Shown here: one piece after another, positions 27,512-36,810 of the stretch
Numbering within the stretch: the stretch's first letter is position 1
How the letters are laid out: each line of letters starts with the position of its first letter
From: Petasospora fabianii
Taxonomy: Eukaryota; Ascomycota; Saccharomycetes; Phaffomycetales; Wickerhamomycetaceae
Reading direction: 5' to 3'
Assembly (NCBI GenBank): GCA_022641835.1
Contig: CP048717.1
Coordinates: 248,001 to 312,000 of the forward strand
Length of the DNA stretch: 64,000 bases
Made by a program: the position numbers and the translations under genes
The notes under the pieces: generated by a model
What the model saw: the letters and a program-made list of their open reading frames with translations, nothing else
The model's database searches: none
Told to the model about the DNA's origin: nothing

Positions 27512-28668
27512 ATTGGCGTCTGTTGTCGTTCTTATTGTTGGATAGCGAGTTGTCAACACTGGGGATAAAAAGCCACGATTGATTAGCAACGAAGATCTGT
27601 TTGTAGGATGATCGTATTCCGGAGATGTGCTAAAGCTTTTTTTATCTCAAGAGGAAGTGTGAGTTGCCTTCGTGTGGGGATACAACTGTTAGTGATTCTC
27701 CGGAGGAAAGTGTTGTTGTGCGGGCGGCTAACTGCGCGTTCCTGAAGGGTCAGAGGTCTTATGTATAGACCCGAGAACGAGACAGAAAAGGACGTTCGGG
27801 GGCGGCGGCTAGTGGGGCGCTTCGAGGTCGATGCGGGACAATGGCAGGCGGGTCGCTGGTCTAGCTGAGCGGTGCTTTCAGCAGTTGGAGCAGTACGCCG
27901 TGATAGCGGGTAGTAGCCTGAGTGGCGGATTTGTCTGGGCGAGAGGAGGGCGAGTGTGTCCGTTTTTGTTGTGTTGGCGTGGGCGGTGGTGGTTTTTTTC
28001 TCTCTGTTGATTCTTGTTTGCCCGTGTGCGCTGGCAGAACTCACGCGTTGGCAGTATGCCGGAGAATGAGATTTAGTTAAGGGGGCTACTGTGCACGCGC
28101 GCGTCTGTCCGAGAAGATGTAGAATGGGGAAGCGGGCACTAGAAGAGGCTGCAACCGCCCACTGCGACAACTACATTAAGATACAACTCATGACCCTCCT
28201 GTATACACTTGTACCAAAAGCCAATGCGATGCACTGCCCACAATTCAGCTCCACGAAGGCCGCACCACTCTTATTTCCTATTCCGAGGCAATCGTTGGCC
28301 GCTGGCGCCCCCAGACCACCCCTCCTATCCCCGCCAAGACTTTTGCGCAGAGGCTTGGCAAAACCAAGCAAATAATAATAAAAACACAGCCGAAAGTATT
28401 TGGACGCTGAAGATTGTTGCGGAACCGCGGACGATGACGCAGGCGGCAGGCTGCGCGTCTGACATGCCACTCAGTGCCAATTGCAGCCACTGTGGGGGGT
28501 CTTGCCGGGGCCACATCACTACAACCACAACAACACAACAACACAACAACAGCGGCGGCAACAGCAGCAGCACAGACGTAGGCAGCGCTCTGGTATCCAT
28601 TAATTTTGTGACCTGTGAGAAATATAGAGTACAGTGAGACTCATCACCTGCCATAAGCCACAAGTGCT
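27512..28668. promoter_or_regulatory. Long divergent intergenic region upstream of CYC8, 1157 bp
   Basis: Promoter/leader of CYC8 and of the rightward ORF at 28669. It is GC-richer than most spacers, with CG-rich segments around 27720-27950 and 28420-28500 and a CAACAA/GCAGCA repeat tract at about 28520-28575. Long upstream regions are common for global regulators. No RNA gene was recognised. Confidence 0.4.
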
Positions 28669-29373
28669 ATGACATTCCTAAGCTTGAGTCATATTGTATC
28701 GCTTTTGGGCACCCTTTTGCTTATAGCCGCCAGATCGCTTGTCACCGCAGAGATACAAGAGATCATCCTTGATGTTCCCTCCATGGATCCCTGGCCTCTG
28801 ACAACATTTGGGATTGGTCAGACATGTATGGCACTCGACGGCGATAGCGCCCTCGTTGGTACTATTGGCGTCTATGGCCGCTGTACCGCCAGCTTCGTCT
28901 TCTCCAACCTTACATCCAACCCTAAGATGCCAAACCGACTACCAACAACTTATCTGAAGATGGCAATCTCCCTGGATCAAGAGGGCGTTGAAGAGGGGAT
29001 GACAAGACTAATCATGTCAAATAAAAGGTTTGAACTCGCCACTTTAGATGAAGATTTTACTCTTTGCATGAGAGACTACGCCATAGTGACTGGCTTGTTG
29101 GATGCGAAAGAGAGACACAAGTTCGATGCAAGTAATGCTGCCCTCTGGGTCAGAGTAGTGAGCAGTTTGGAAGTTCTCAGTCCAGATGAGACCGTGCCTG
29201 AACAAGGCTATAAGATTAGCAAGCAACAGCATTTCCCAGATGACATCAAGCACCACATCGACGCGAAACGATGGACACATGCCATTTCTCTGATTATTAT
29301 TGCCAAGGATATTATTGAGCACACTTGGCTGAATCTTTTAGCTAGTTCTTCCTCGAAAGAAGTAAAGCCGTAA
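28669..29373 (+). CDS. Unrecognised ORF with predicted signal peptide
   Basis: A 234-residue product with no family that I recognise. Residues 1-27 (MTFLSLSHIVSLLGTLLLIAARSLVTA) form a classical signal peptide with a probable cleavage after VTA. The mature part has three cysteines (in QTCMALDG, GRCTASF and TLCMRD), one N-glycosylation sequon (NLTS), a mixed acidic/basic C-terminal half and no further strong membrane segment. A mildly hydrophobic stretch near the end (WTHAISLIIIAKDIIEHTW) is amphipathic. Codon choice is less biased than in neighbours. It converges on the acid phosphatase-like gene, 104 bp apart, another secreted-protein gene. It could be a fast-evolving secreted or cell-wall protein. 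Confidence 0.6.
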   Translation: MTFLSLSHIVSLLGTLLLIAARSLVTAEIQEIILDVPSMDPWPLTTFGIGQTCMALDGDSALVGTIGVYGRCTASFVFSNLTSNPKMPNRLPTTYLKMAISLDQEGVEEGMTRLIMSNKRFELATLDEDFTLCMRDYAIVTGLLDAKERHKFDASNAALWVRVVSSLEVLSPDETVPEQGYKISKQQHFPDDIKHHIDAKRWTHAISLIIIAKDIIEHTWLNLLASSSSKEVKP

Positions 29374-29477
29374 TGAATTAGCAAGGGAACCCCTCGCGCT
29401 CTCCACTCTACCATATAACTTGCTAAAGCTGCATATAGTACACTTTTCTAAGGTAATCACAATATAAAGAACCGCGT

Positions 29478-30665
29478 TCACTCATCAGAACACTGTGCGG
29501 ATGCCTCGGCGACATCCAAGTCATCCAGATAGTTGAAGAAGTCCTCAATTGGGGTAAACTTGATCTCCTTTCCACCGTACATGATTCTTAAGTAATAGTC
29601 CTCGTTATTAGCCTTGTACAGTTGGAACACCATCTCAGAACCCATACCTGGCCATTGGAAGAATCCTAGGTCAATGAAATCACTCAAGAGAGCAACCAAG
29701 CCAGACATAGATCCATCATGCGCAATATTGTGCTGGTATTTGATGGTTCTTGATCCATCAATCACTTGTTCAAAGTGAGACGCCAACTCGGTAGTAAAGT
29801 TACCATATCTGTACTTTCCATACTCAGTAGCATTTGGAGAAGAGTAGAAAGTGTAATCATATTCCCAGTGGCCAAGCTTCATGACTGTATCAAACTGTTC
29901 CTGTGTCACATTAACTGCATCACCAGCGCAAGTCTTTGAAGACAAGTTATCAAAGAAGTGATCAATACTGCCAAAGAATCCAGGGTATCCCGTCTTGTTG
30001 ATACCATCCTGGTCTGCCAACTCATTATAGATGGTCATGTTACTCTCCTCGTACCACAAATCTGTAGATCTGATAGCTGCTTTCAAATCGTCAGCCTGAG
30101 AACATGGAATGTTTGGCTCCAAGTTGTCGAGCTCACGCAGCTCAGCAGTGACATTGGCACCTGGATACATTCCCTTTATCAAGTTGTTAAACACAGCATG
30201 TGTGATGTTATTGTTGGTGTATCTGTAGGAAACGAGCTCTGGATCGTATTCTTCTGGGAGGAAGCCCAGAATATCATGATAAACGCTCCACAAATCCTTA
30301 CCATGATTGAAGGAGTCAATTTCACCACCGTTAGTGATTTGTGGGTATGATGTGTTAGGATCCTTAGTGTCACCTGGGAGCATATTCGAGGCATATGGTG
30401 TTCTCTTGTGATGTCTGTGAATGAGTTCGACATAGATAAGTTCATAATCGGAAGAGACATTTTGGTAGGTGTAAGCGTTTGTACGTGGCATATTGCAGTA
30501 GTTGTAAGTCTCAGATACTCCTAATGGCGACTGAGAACCATGGTGGAATCCAGAAAGAGGTCTTGAAACATAGTCAGGGGCAGATATAAGTTGACGATGG
30601 CCATTGGCCTCTGCTGAAGCAACGACGACAGTGGTAGCAATGCCAGCAACAGTGGAGAACTTCAT
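29478..30665 (-). CDS. Secreted histidine phosphatase (acid phosphatase-like)
   Basis: Predicted secreted phosphohydrolase of histidine phosphatase branch 2. The 395-residue protein starts with a signal peptide (MKFSTVAGIATTVVVASAEA). The catalytic motif is ELIHRHHKRTPYASNM, i.e. RHxxRxP with His replacing the usual Gly of RHGxRxP. The C-terminal proton-donor motif is IAHDGSMSGL (His-Asp). There are many NxS/T sequons and several cysteines, as in secreted acid phosphatases. It differs from the Pho5/phytase subfamily in being shorter and ending soon after the HD block. A TATAAAA is at 30745-30751 (minus strand), about 80 bp upstream. No CACGTG Pho4 site was found nearby; a single CACGTT is at 31555-31560, far upstream. 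Confidence 0.82.
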   Translation of the reverse strand: MKFSTVAGIATTVVVASAEANGHRQLISAPDYVSRPLSGFHHGSQSPLGVSETYNYCNMPRTNAYTYQNVSSDYELIYVELIHRHHKRTPYASNMLPGDTKDPNTSYPQITNGGEIDSFNHGKDLWSVYHDILGFLPEEYDPELVSYRYTNNNITHAVFNNLIKGMYPGANVTAELRELDNLEPNIPCSQADDLKAAIRSTDLWYEESNMTIYNELADQDGINKTGYPGFFGSIDHFFDNLSSKTCAGDAVNVTQEQFDTVMKLGHWEYDYTFYSSPNATEYGKYRYGNFTTELASHFEQVIDGSRTIKYQHNIAHDGSMSGLVALLSDFIDLGFFQWPGMGSEMVFQLYKANNEDYYLRIMYGGKEIKFTPIEDFFNYLDDLDVAEASAQCSDE

Positions 30666-31818
30666 ATCTATGTCCGTGAGTGATGAGGTGGAGTTAGTGC
30701 TCTTAGTGAAACCAGATCTGTGTTTCGAGGTGTCATGGGGGTGGTTTTATACCATCTTTGGAACAATAGGGGATCGGCACGGCAGGCAGAGGTAAATTGA
30801 CCATGTGCTCCTCCACATGTTTCCGACGCATCGGGAATTACCAAATTGATCGCATCCATATTCTCGATACTGTAATACATCTTAGACAAGGAGGCTGATC
30901 TTAGTATCATATGAAAGGCAAGTTGTACCGTCGTTCATTCGTTTGAGTATTGACACATGTATATTGGTTAGATTTGCTGTTTGAGGAAACGTGCCCTACC
31001 CCGACAGGGCACCAAAAACAGCAGTGTACCCTAAAAGCCTACCAGGAATGATTGTACAATTTGGGACTTGACAAAACCAACATCAGGCTCCACCAGAATC
31101 ACTTTGGGTGGCCAAGGCAGACTATCGAGTAACTAACCTTCGAATGCCAAAACGTTGATGCGGTATCACGCTATGTCCAGATCCTGGACCTTCCGGGAAA
31201 CATGAGAAAAACACCTTTTGATGCACCCAAGACCACACATGGTTCTCCATGATTTGATTATGCAACTGTATACTTTGTCATGAGTGGTAATATGGTGCTA
31301 CACACATATTCCAGGCATGTCTGCAGGAAAAAGTTGGTTGGTCTTGGGGCTCTTTGAGTTTGCAATTGGTCTTAAAGAGCCAGCCCCAATGTCTCTAGCT
31401 GGCCAATGCCAATCATATTGCATATATGCTTCTGAGTCTTTGAGTTAGGCCAGGTAGGAAACCAGAGGACTGCTACGTCCCGACTTCAAAGTATATCACT
31501 AAGCTATTACCCAAAAGTATGGGGATATAAACCCTGGGGGCACCCAACTAACTAAACGTGTTTAGTGGCTATTGTTGACACATGGGGACATCTCAATTCC
31601 TAGACTTCCACATTTGGAATAGCTGACAAAATTTCCTCTCTATTATATCTTTGTCGCGCACGCAAATTCTGGCGCCGCGATGTAGTGTGCGCGATCAGTA
31701 TTTTTTCACGGTGAAAGGACTAACGAGAAGAACATCTTCAACTGAAAGCGTTGATTATAATTTCCTTGTTTCAAGGGTATAACCTGTCAACTCACATACA
31801 TCTCCACACATCACAAAT
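30666..31818. other. Intergenic region, 1153 bp, with inverted repeats
   Basis: Divergent spacer between the phosphatase gene and RSM19. It holds a TATA box for the phosphatase (30745-30751), a TGCCCT/AGGGCA hairpin near 31000-31020, a larger imperfect hairpin at 31344-31389 and a near-palindrome CTAAACGTGTTTAG at 31552-31565. I see no tRNA, ORF or transposon end. Confidence 0.45.
31344..31389. repeat. Imperfect inverted repeat (hairpin)
   Basis: Arm TTGGGGCTCTTT at 31344-31355 is complementary to AAAGAGCCAGCCCCAA at 31374-31389 with a four-base bulge; the loop is 18 nt. Confidence 0.7.
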
Positions 31819-32191
31819 ATGAGACTCAGTCCCGTGCTACTGAAAGGTCGTTCTGCCTGGAAGGGTAAGTCCATCTTGTTCGTCTTTGGTATTTGCAAAG
31901 ACGAAGTCGTCCGTAATCAACATCATCGATCATGATCACTAACTAATAACAACTTTAGGTCCACACGTTGTGCCACTCCCAATCGCCCATGCCATCAAGA
32001 CAGGAACACCAATCCGTACAAATGCTAGAAGCTGTATGATATTACCACAGTTTGTTGGTGTCAAGTTCCAAGTGCATAATGGTAAGGAGTACGTTGCGTT
32101 TGAAGTTAGTGAAGATATGGTTGGTTCCAAGCTTGGTGAGTTTGCTCCTACGAGAAAGAGATTCTCTTACACTCAGACGAAGAACAAGTGA
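31819..32191 (+). CDS. RSM19: Mitochondrial ribosomal protein uS19m, split gene
   Basis: Small-subunit protein of the mitochondrial ribosome. Exon 1 is 31819-31864 and exon 2 is 31959-32191, giving 92 residues (S. cerevisiae Rsm19 is 91). The spliced N-terminus is [28 protein letters not shown]. The bacterial S19 signatures [24 protein letters not shown] and [20 protein letters not shown] are nearly identical to the yeast protein. The short basic N-terminus doubles as import signal. It converges on PTC6 with about 300 bp between stop codons. Confidence 0.96.
31865..31958 (+). other. RSM19: RSM19 intron (94 nt)
   Basis: Donor GTAAGT, branch CACTAAC at 31937-31943, acceptor TAG ending at 31958, phase 1. 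The branch adenosine is about 16 nt from the acceptor. Confidence 0.92.
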
Positions 32192-32488
32192 GTTTTCCAC
32201 TTAAATGGTTTGGAGGAAGAGTTGATGGTATGGAGGTATGTTATGACTATTGGTAATGACGAGGGTCTCTTGTAAATACGCTCAAATGTTATGGGTACTT
32301 TGGACTCTCTTGATTGATTAAGCTATTTTGATGAGCCGTAGAGATAAAGGAGATTCGCATCGCATCTAACCTCACTGTGATGTTTTGACGTTATGACTTT
32401 GTATGCGTTATATGCCGTAAATAAATATAGAACAGAGATGCAATATGGGCGGAGCTCAGATTGTCCTTGAGATGTAATGAGCGCTAGA

Positions 32489-33757
32489 TCATCTCCTTTC
32501 CATTCTCGAAATACCATCTTTTAATCTGTCCTCTCTTATCTTACCAGTTCTATCCTGAATAGGCCACTTACCCCAACCGCTCAATCTAATCACCACACAA
32601 GTGGCATTATCATCACCACCAACCGCTTCAACATATCTCACTACCTCTTCGGCACAGTCCTGAGGTTTACCAGCCTTCTGATTGAAAGTAGCCATCACCA
32701 AGTCCACGACTTCTTGGTCAGTAGCATAGTTTGTGACACCATCTGTCATGAGGACCAAGAATCCCTCATCACCACCACAATGCCCCGGTGTTTCCTCAAC
32801 AAGTCCTTCTTTTGAAATCCTTATAGAGTCACCAATGATATAGGAAGTGATATCTGGCTCGGCACTGATTCCTTTCGATTTGGCCATCAGGTCTCCGAAT
32901 GCACGGGTATTAGCAAAGTTCATAAATCTGTTTTCTCCAAATGAGTCCGTAGCGAACCCGGCGCTAAATTTGTTCAATCTGCGAGATTCTAATGGTGAAG
33001 ATGGATGATGAATAGAATTCAGTGGATGTGCTTCACCGTTCTTGTCACAGATCACACATTTGGTATCGCCGATTTGTGAGACGTAAAGACGTGAGACCGT
33101 GCCAGGTTCGAAATAGAGGTTCTCATTGTCGTTAACGTCGAGATTGTAGAGGAAAACGGATGTTGCAGTTGATCCTGATTTTTCGTTGTCTTCGAGGAAT
33201 TCATAGTCAAGATTGAGATAAGTCTGTGTCAGTCTGAGATGGAGATCATCAATGTCGTTTTGCTTGGGGAGTAAAGACTTGTAAATGTCTTCACGTTTCT
33301 TGTAAATTCGTTTCCAATAACCGCCAATGTCCTTGTAGTAATTCTTAAGCAAGTCCATAAATTCATCACGGTTAGGACTCCATGATTCGATCTGTTTATG
33401 AAGTTGCTGTCGGAGGAAGTCGGCGCATTGATCACCGCCATGACCGTCAAAGATACTGGCTGCAAAGACATTGTGCTTGACCGTCTTGTTCATACCATAG
33501 TCATGGTGGATCAAGGGAAGCTCAATCACGTTCACCGCGTACCTGTCTTCATTATACCTCCTAGCCATACGATATGTGTAGTGTCCAAAGTGGGATGGGG
33601 CCTTCAGCATGTGGATCTTTAGCCTAGCATGGGTGTATAGGGACTCCTTTGCCAGGTCGAGGTTTGGTGATGGGTTGTAATTGCGCACGGGGAAAGTGAC
33701 GTAGTCGGATATGGACCGTGTGGCTATCCTTGTGTGGGATCTTAGTTGGCGTCTCAT
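32489..33757 (-). CDS. PTC6: PP2C-type protein phosphatase, PTC6-like
   Basis: Mn/Mg-dependent Ser/Thr phosphatase; S. cerevisiae Ptc6 is mitochondrial and acts on pyruvate dehydrogenase E1-alpha. The 422-residue protein begins with an Arg/Ser/Thr-rich leader lacking acids (MRRQLRSHTRIATRSISDYV), a probable presequence. It shows PP2C motifs: RRYNEDRYAV, SIFDGHGGDQCADFL, GSTATSVF, QIGDTKCVI, NTRAFGDLMAKSKGISAEPDI, LMTDGVTNYATDQEVVDLV and GGDDNATCVVIRLSGWGKWPIQDRTGK. The last block and the long insert between motifs match Ptc6 specifically. RSM19 and SOL1/2 are neighbours, consistent with conserved blocks. Confidence 0.93.
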   Translation of the reverse strand: MRRQLRSHTRIATRSISDYVTFPVRNYNPSPNLDLAKESLYTHARLKIHMLKAPSHFGHYTYRMARRYNEDRYAVNVIELPLIHHDYGMNKTVKHNVFAASIFDGHGGDQCADFLRQQLHKQIESWSPNRDEFMDLLKNYYKDIGGYWKRIYKKREDIYKSLLPKQNDIDDLHLRLTQTYLNLDYEFLEDNEKSGSTATSVFLYNLDVNDNENLYFEPGTVSRLYVSQIGDTKCVICDKNGEAHPLNSIHHPSSPLESRRLNKFSAGFATDSFGENRFMNFANTRAFGDLMAKSKGISAEPDITSYIIGDSIRISKEGLVEETPGHCGGDEGFLVLMTDGVTNYATDQEVVDLVMATFNQKAGKPQDCAEEVVRYVEAVGGDDNATCVVIRLSGWGKWPIQDRTGKIREDRLKDGISRMERR

Positions 33758-34671
33758 ACCGGGTGATGCGTTGATGGAGGGAATACCCTAAGGGAGGTGG
33801 AGGTGGAGGTGGAGGTGTCGGCCGGGGGTCCGTTCCCAAAGTTGTTCTGACAGCTCTGCCCGGCCTGGGTTTTTAGCGCGAACTTACAGAAAAGGCCAGG
33901 GGCCCAAGGTGTCCTAAAGCCCCGGGGAGTCCTCGAACCAGCACGAGCGCTGAAGGCTCAGCCTGGGCCCCGAGGGCTTCTATACCAAAACCAAATTCCA
34001 GACTCCAGACCGGTTCACCTCCTTCTCTATTATGGGATCCAGCTGAGAAAAGGGCGAGGAAGAGAAGGTCAACAGTCAAGTCCCCGCGGGGAGAATGAAG
34101 GGCCTAACACGGAGGCCGCTTAGATTATCGCCGAACGGGTCAAGCCCGCCGTGACTCGTGAGTCGGTGTGCCTCTCCGTGGTGCGTAGCGGCAGTTTGAG
34201 TATATGGCTGGCTACCTCTATACCACTAGTAGGACTCCTTCCTCTCTCCCCTCTCGACCGAATTTCCGCCCCACAGCTGATCTTCTCGATCCCTCCGCTA
34301 TTGCCCGGATCTCCATGTGAGCACTCAAGACGATGCTCGAGTGTTAGGCACCAGGCACCAGGGCACACAACCTCTCTCCCCAAGCCCATCGACGTGGCAG
34401 CCATTGGCCGCAGCAGGTGCAGCAGATCGTTTTGATAATCCGCGTTAAGCTTAATCTATGAGGGCTCCCGCGGGGCCGGAAGAGGACACGCTGCTTTCCA
34501 CTACCGGATACCCAACTGCCATTCCCAGCCAAGGCTCCTCGAGAGAAGCGACTCCCAGCAGATCAGACTCTTATCACAGTCAATCAGCATTCAACGACAA
34601 ACAGTAGAATTACCTCCCTCTTGCTCTCGCGCTTGATCTCATTCTCTCGGTTTTCGCTTACAAACCCGGAC
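33758..34671. promoter_or_regulatory. GC-rich divergent intergenic region between PTC6 and PTP1, 914 bp
   Basis: It begins with a GGAGGT tandem repeat (about 33797-33822). A GC-rich stretch (33840-34500) follows, containing several short inverted repeats, including a 10-bp stem at 33899-33909/33962-33971 and GACTC-GT-GAGTC at 34153-34164. The latter also forms two overlapping Gcn4-like TGACTC/TGAGTC sites. No tRNA or coding region is supported. Confidence 0.45.
33899..33971. repeat. GC-rich stem-loop
   Basis: GGGGCCCAAGG at 33899-33909 pairs with CCTGGGCCCC at 33962-33971 with one bulged A. The interior contains a second palindrome CCCCGGGG (33920-33928 region) and AGCGCT. Confidence 0.65.
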
Positions 34672-35841
34672 ATGCTAATGGCCTTGTTTGTCCGGCAAGG
34701 AAAAAACACCCCAGCTGGCCAGCTCATCCTTTTCCAAAACCTCATCCGCCAGCGTTCTTTCAATCGCTGTGTTGCACTATTCCAACAGCTCCCTCAACTG
34801 CATACCCATAAATTGAGACCGCTACATCACTCTCAGACTTTCTCCTTCTCCACTTCGCCCTCCTCCTCGAACACTATGCCTCACTTTCTCCAACAAAGCG
34901 GTAGGGATATCACTGCAAAGTTTCACAACATCAAGCTTTTGGAGGACCAACGTGTCCATGACGCACTCGTCAACAAAGAGTCATCCAAATGGAGTATGAT
35001 TGTTGGTCAAAGGGCGTCTAAGATTAACAGAAACAGATACAGTAACGTCTTCCCCTTTGACAACAACAGAGTAAAGCTCGCTCTCGCTCCAGGATCTACG
35101 AAATCTGACTACATCAATGCATCGCACATCACTGTCGACCTCAATGACACTCCGCGTCAGTACATAGCAGCTCAGGGTCCAGAAGAACAAACTGTATCGC
35201 ATTTTTGGCAAATGGTTTTGCAGCAAACCGCTGAGGGATCTGAGGTTGCAATTGCTATGGTGACTCCATTAGCTGAGAATGGTATAGACAAGTGTTTCAA
35301 GTACTGGCCAGATACTCTCAGCCAAGTCGTTGAACTCTCCTCGGAGCCAGATGATTTTGAACACGATCTCAGAATCGAGTGTCTTGGGTGTCATGAGCTT
35401 GGCGATATCGAGGGTACTTTCTACACAATGCTCAAACTCGATGCGCTCGATCCAGAAACTAAAGAAGTTGTCAGTACAAGAAACGTCCATCACATCTATT
35501 ACACGAAATGGGTCGACATGAAACGACCATCAGTCTGGAATTCAATTCACTCGCTATCAGATCTCTTGGGAAACCTGAACGGCTCAGAGAATCCGCTAAT
35601 CGTTCACTGCTCTGCAGGTGTCGGACGAAGCGGTACATTCATCACCCTTGACTATCTTTTTCACAATGAGAAACTCTTACTGAAACCAGATGGAAAACAC
35701 GATTTGATTGAAGACATTGTAAGTCAGCTACGAAAACAACGAATCATGATGGTCCAGAGTCTTGATCAATTCAAATTTTGTTACGAGGCGTTAGCAGCAT
35801 TTTTTCGTGACCTCACAAGAAACACGCCTTTTCCTGCCTGA
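34672..35841 (+). CDS. PTP1: Protein tyrosine phosphatase PTP1 with N-terminal leader
   Basis: Classical Cys-based phosphotyrosine phosphatase; the catalytic loop HCSAGVGRSGTF (nucleophile Cys codon at 35608-35610) is intact. Other motifs are the KNRY-equivalent INRNRYSNVFPFDNNRVKL, SDYINASHI, YIAAQGP, the WPD loop region around TKWVDMKRPS (WVD here), and the Q-loop MMVQSLDQFKF. From the ATG at 34672 the product is 389 residues. From the internal ATG at 34876 (MPHFLQQSG) it is 321, nearer the roughly 335 of S. cerevisiae Ptp1. The extra 68 residues contain no Asp or Glu and are rich in Arg, Gln, Leu, His and Ser, resembling a mitochondrial presequence. Confidence 0.9.
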   Translation: MLMALFVRQGKNTPAGQLILFQNLIRQRSFNRCVALFQQLPQLHTHKLRPLHHSQTFSFSTSPSSSNTMPHFLQQSGRDITAKFHNIKLLEDQRVHDALVNKESSKWSMIVGQRASKINRNRYSNVFPFDNNRVKLALAPGSTKSDYINASHITVDLNDTPRQYIAAQGPEEQTVSHFWQMVLQQTAEGSEVAIAMVTPLAENGIDKCFKYWPDTLSQVVELSSEPDDFEHDLRIECLGCHELGDIEGTFYTMLKLDALDPETKEVVSTRNVHHIYYTKWVDMKRPSVWNSIHSLSDLLGNLNGSENPLIVHCSAGVGRSGTFITLDYLFHNEKLLLKPDGKHDLIEDIVSQLRKQRIMMVQSLDQFKFCYEALAAFFRDLTRNTPFPA

Positions 35842-36300
35842 GTTCTTGCTCGACGTGGATGCTGTTGCCCTTCGTCATTGAGGTGCTTTTTGTTTGATTG
35901 TCCATTGATTTCTTTTCTCTTTCTATCATTTCTTGCCTATACAAATGAGTCCTTCATTTGTTGCTAATACGTGTTTATGGGTCTTTTCATCTTCCCTCTA
36001 TCTCTCTCATTCCATCAACACTCATCATTTTTGTTTTTGATCGTTGAACGCTCTTAGCTTGTTTCTTGATTGTGTTTGATTAAGCTTATTTTGCCGATCC
36101 CGAGATCGAGCATCGCGCATTTTGACACAACACTTCTCCACACACACACATACACTCATTAACCGCCACGACGCCATCGCCCTTCACACCCCCTTCCGCA
36201 CACTGCAGCAACTCAATTCTACTCTTGTTGAAGGACTCACACCTAATTGATCCCATCTTACCGGCTTTGATCGTTTACCGCTCGCCCACACACTGTAATA
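35842..36300. other. Intergenic region, 459 bp
   Basis: T-rich 3' flank of PTP1 followed by a CACACACACA run (about 36138-36152) and a pyrimidine-rich leader of the next gene. No RNA gene recognised. Confidence 0.4.
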
Positions 36301-36810
36301 ATGACTCTCAAGTGTTCTTTCCGCCTCGCACTCAACAAGATCAACGTGACCCCATCAACAAGTGATGGCACATCCACACCATACAACTGTCATGGAAAAC
36401 TCCAATTTCGCCTTGTTGTAACTGAAGAGACCCAATACATGAACTTCGTTCTTCTCACTACAGATCCAGACCCATCTGTCTTCGAGCAGGTACGTGATTT
36501 CATCAGCCTCATCACGCGTCAAGAGTTCGTGTCGCTCACTTTCAACACCGTCTATTTTGACTACTTAAATCGCAAAATCATCTTTAGACCACGTATGCTA
36601 CCTTGCTATAGCTACGAGTTTGACTTCATCGATGATTCAATCATGGCGTGTAAGAAGGAGTTGGCCGAGATCTCCCAAGATTTGGGCTTCTTGACTTTGA
36701 AGAAGTTAAGATTGGATGCTGTTGATTATGAGATTGATAATGGAAAGTATCATGCTGCGTTGGACAAGACCGATAAGATGGTCGATGAGGCACTCGATAG
36801 CTCTCTCTGA
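36301..36810 (+). CDS. Unrecognised conserved-looking protein, 169 aa
   Basis: I do not recognise this family. The product is 169 residues with no signal peptide or membrane segment. The first two thirds look beta-rich (KLQFRLVVTEETQYMNFVLLTT, FVSLTFNTVYFDYLNRKIIFRP). The last third is helical and charged (IMACKKELAEISQDLGFLTLKKLRLDAVDYE). There are two cysteines. Codon use is like that of neighbouring housekeeping genes and the ORF fills the space between PTP1 and SOL1/2 on the plus strand, so it is probably real. It could be a subunit of a nuclear or chaperone complex, but nothing fixes a function. Confidence 0.65.
   Translation: MTLKCSFRLALNKINVTPSTSDGTSTPYNCHGKLQFRLVVTEETQYMNFVLLTTDPDPSVFEQVRDFISLITRQEFVSLTFNTVYFDYLNRKIIFRPRMLPCYSYEFDFIDDSIMACKKELAEISQDLGFLTLKKLRLDAVDYEIDNGKYHAALDKTDKMVDEALDSSL

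Noticed and set aside
27583-28170. 195-codon frame upstream of CYC8 on the minus strand
   Set aside because: Lies in the CYC8 promoter, Arg/Ser/Thr-rich translation typical of GC-rich non-coding DNA.
33930-33950. GGTTCGAGG on the minus strand as a tRNA B box
   Set aside because: The last invariant C is missing and no A box or acceptor stem fits around it.
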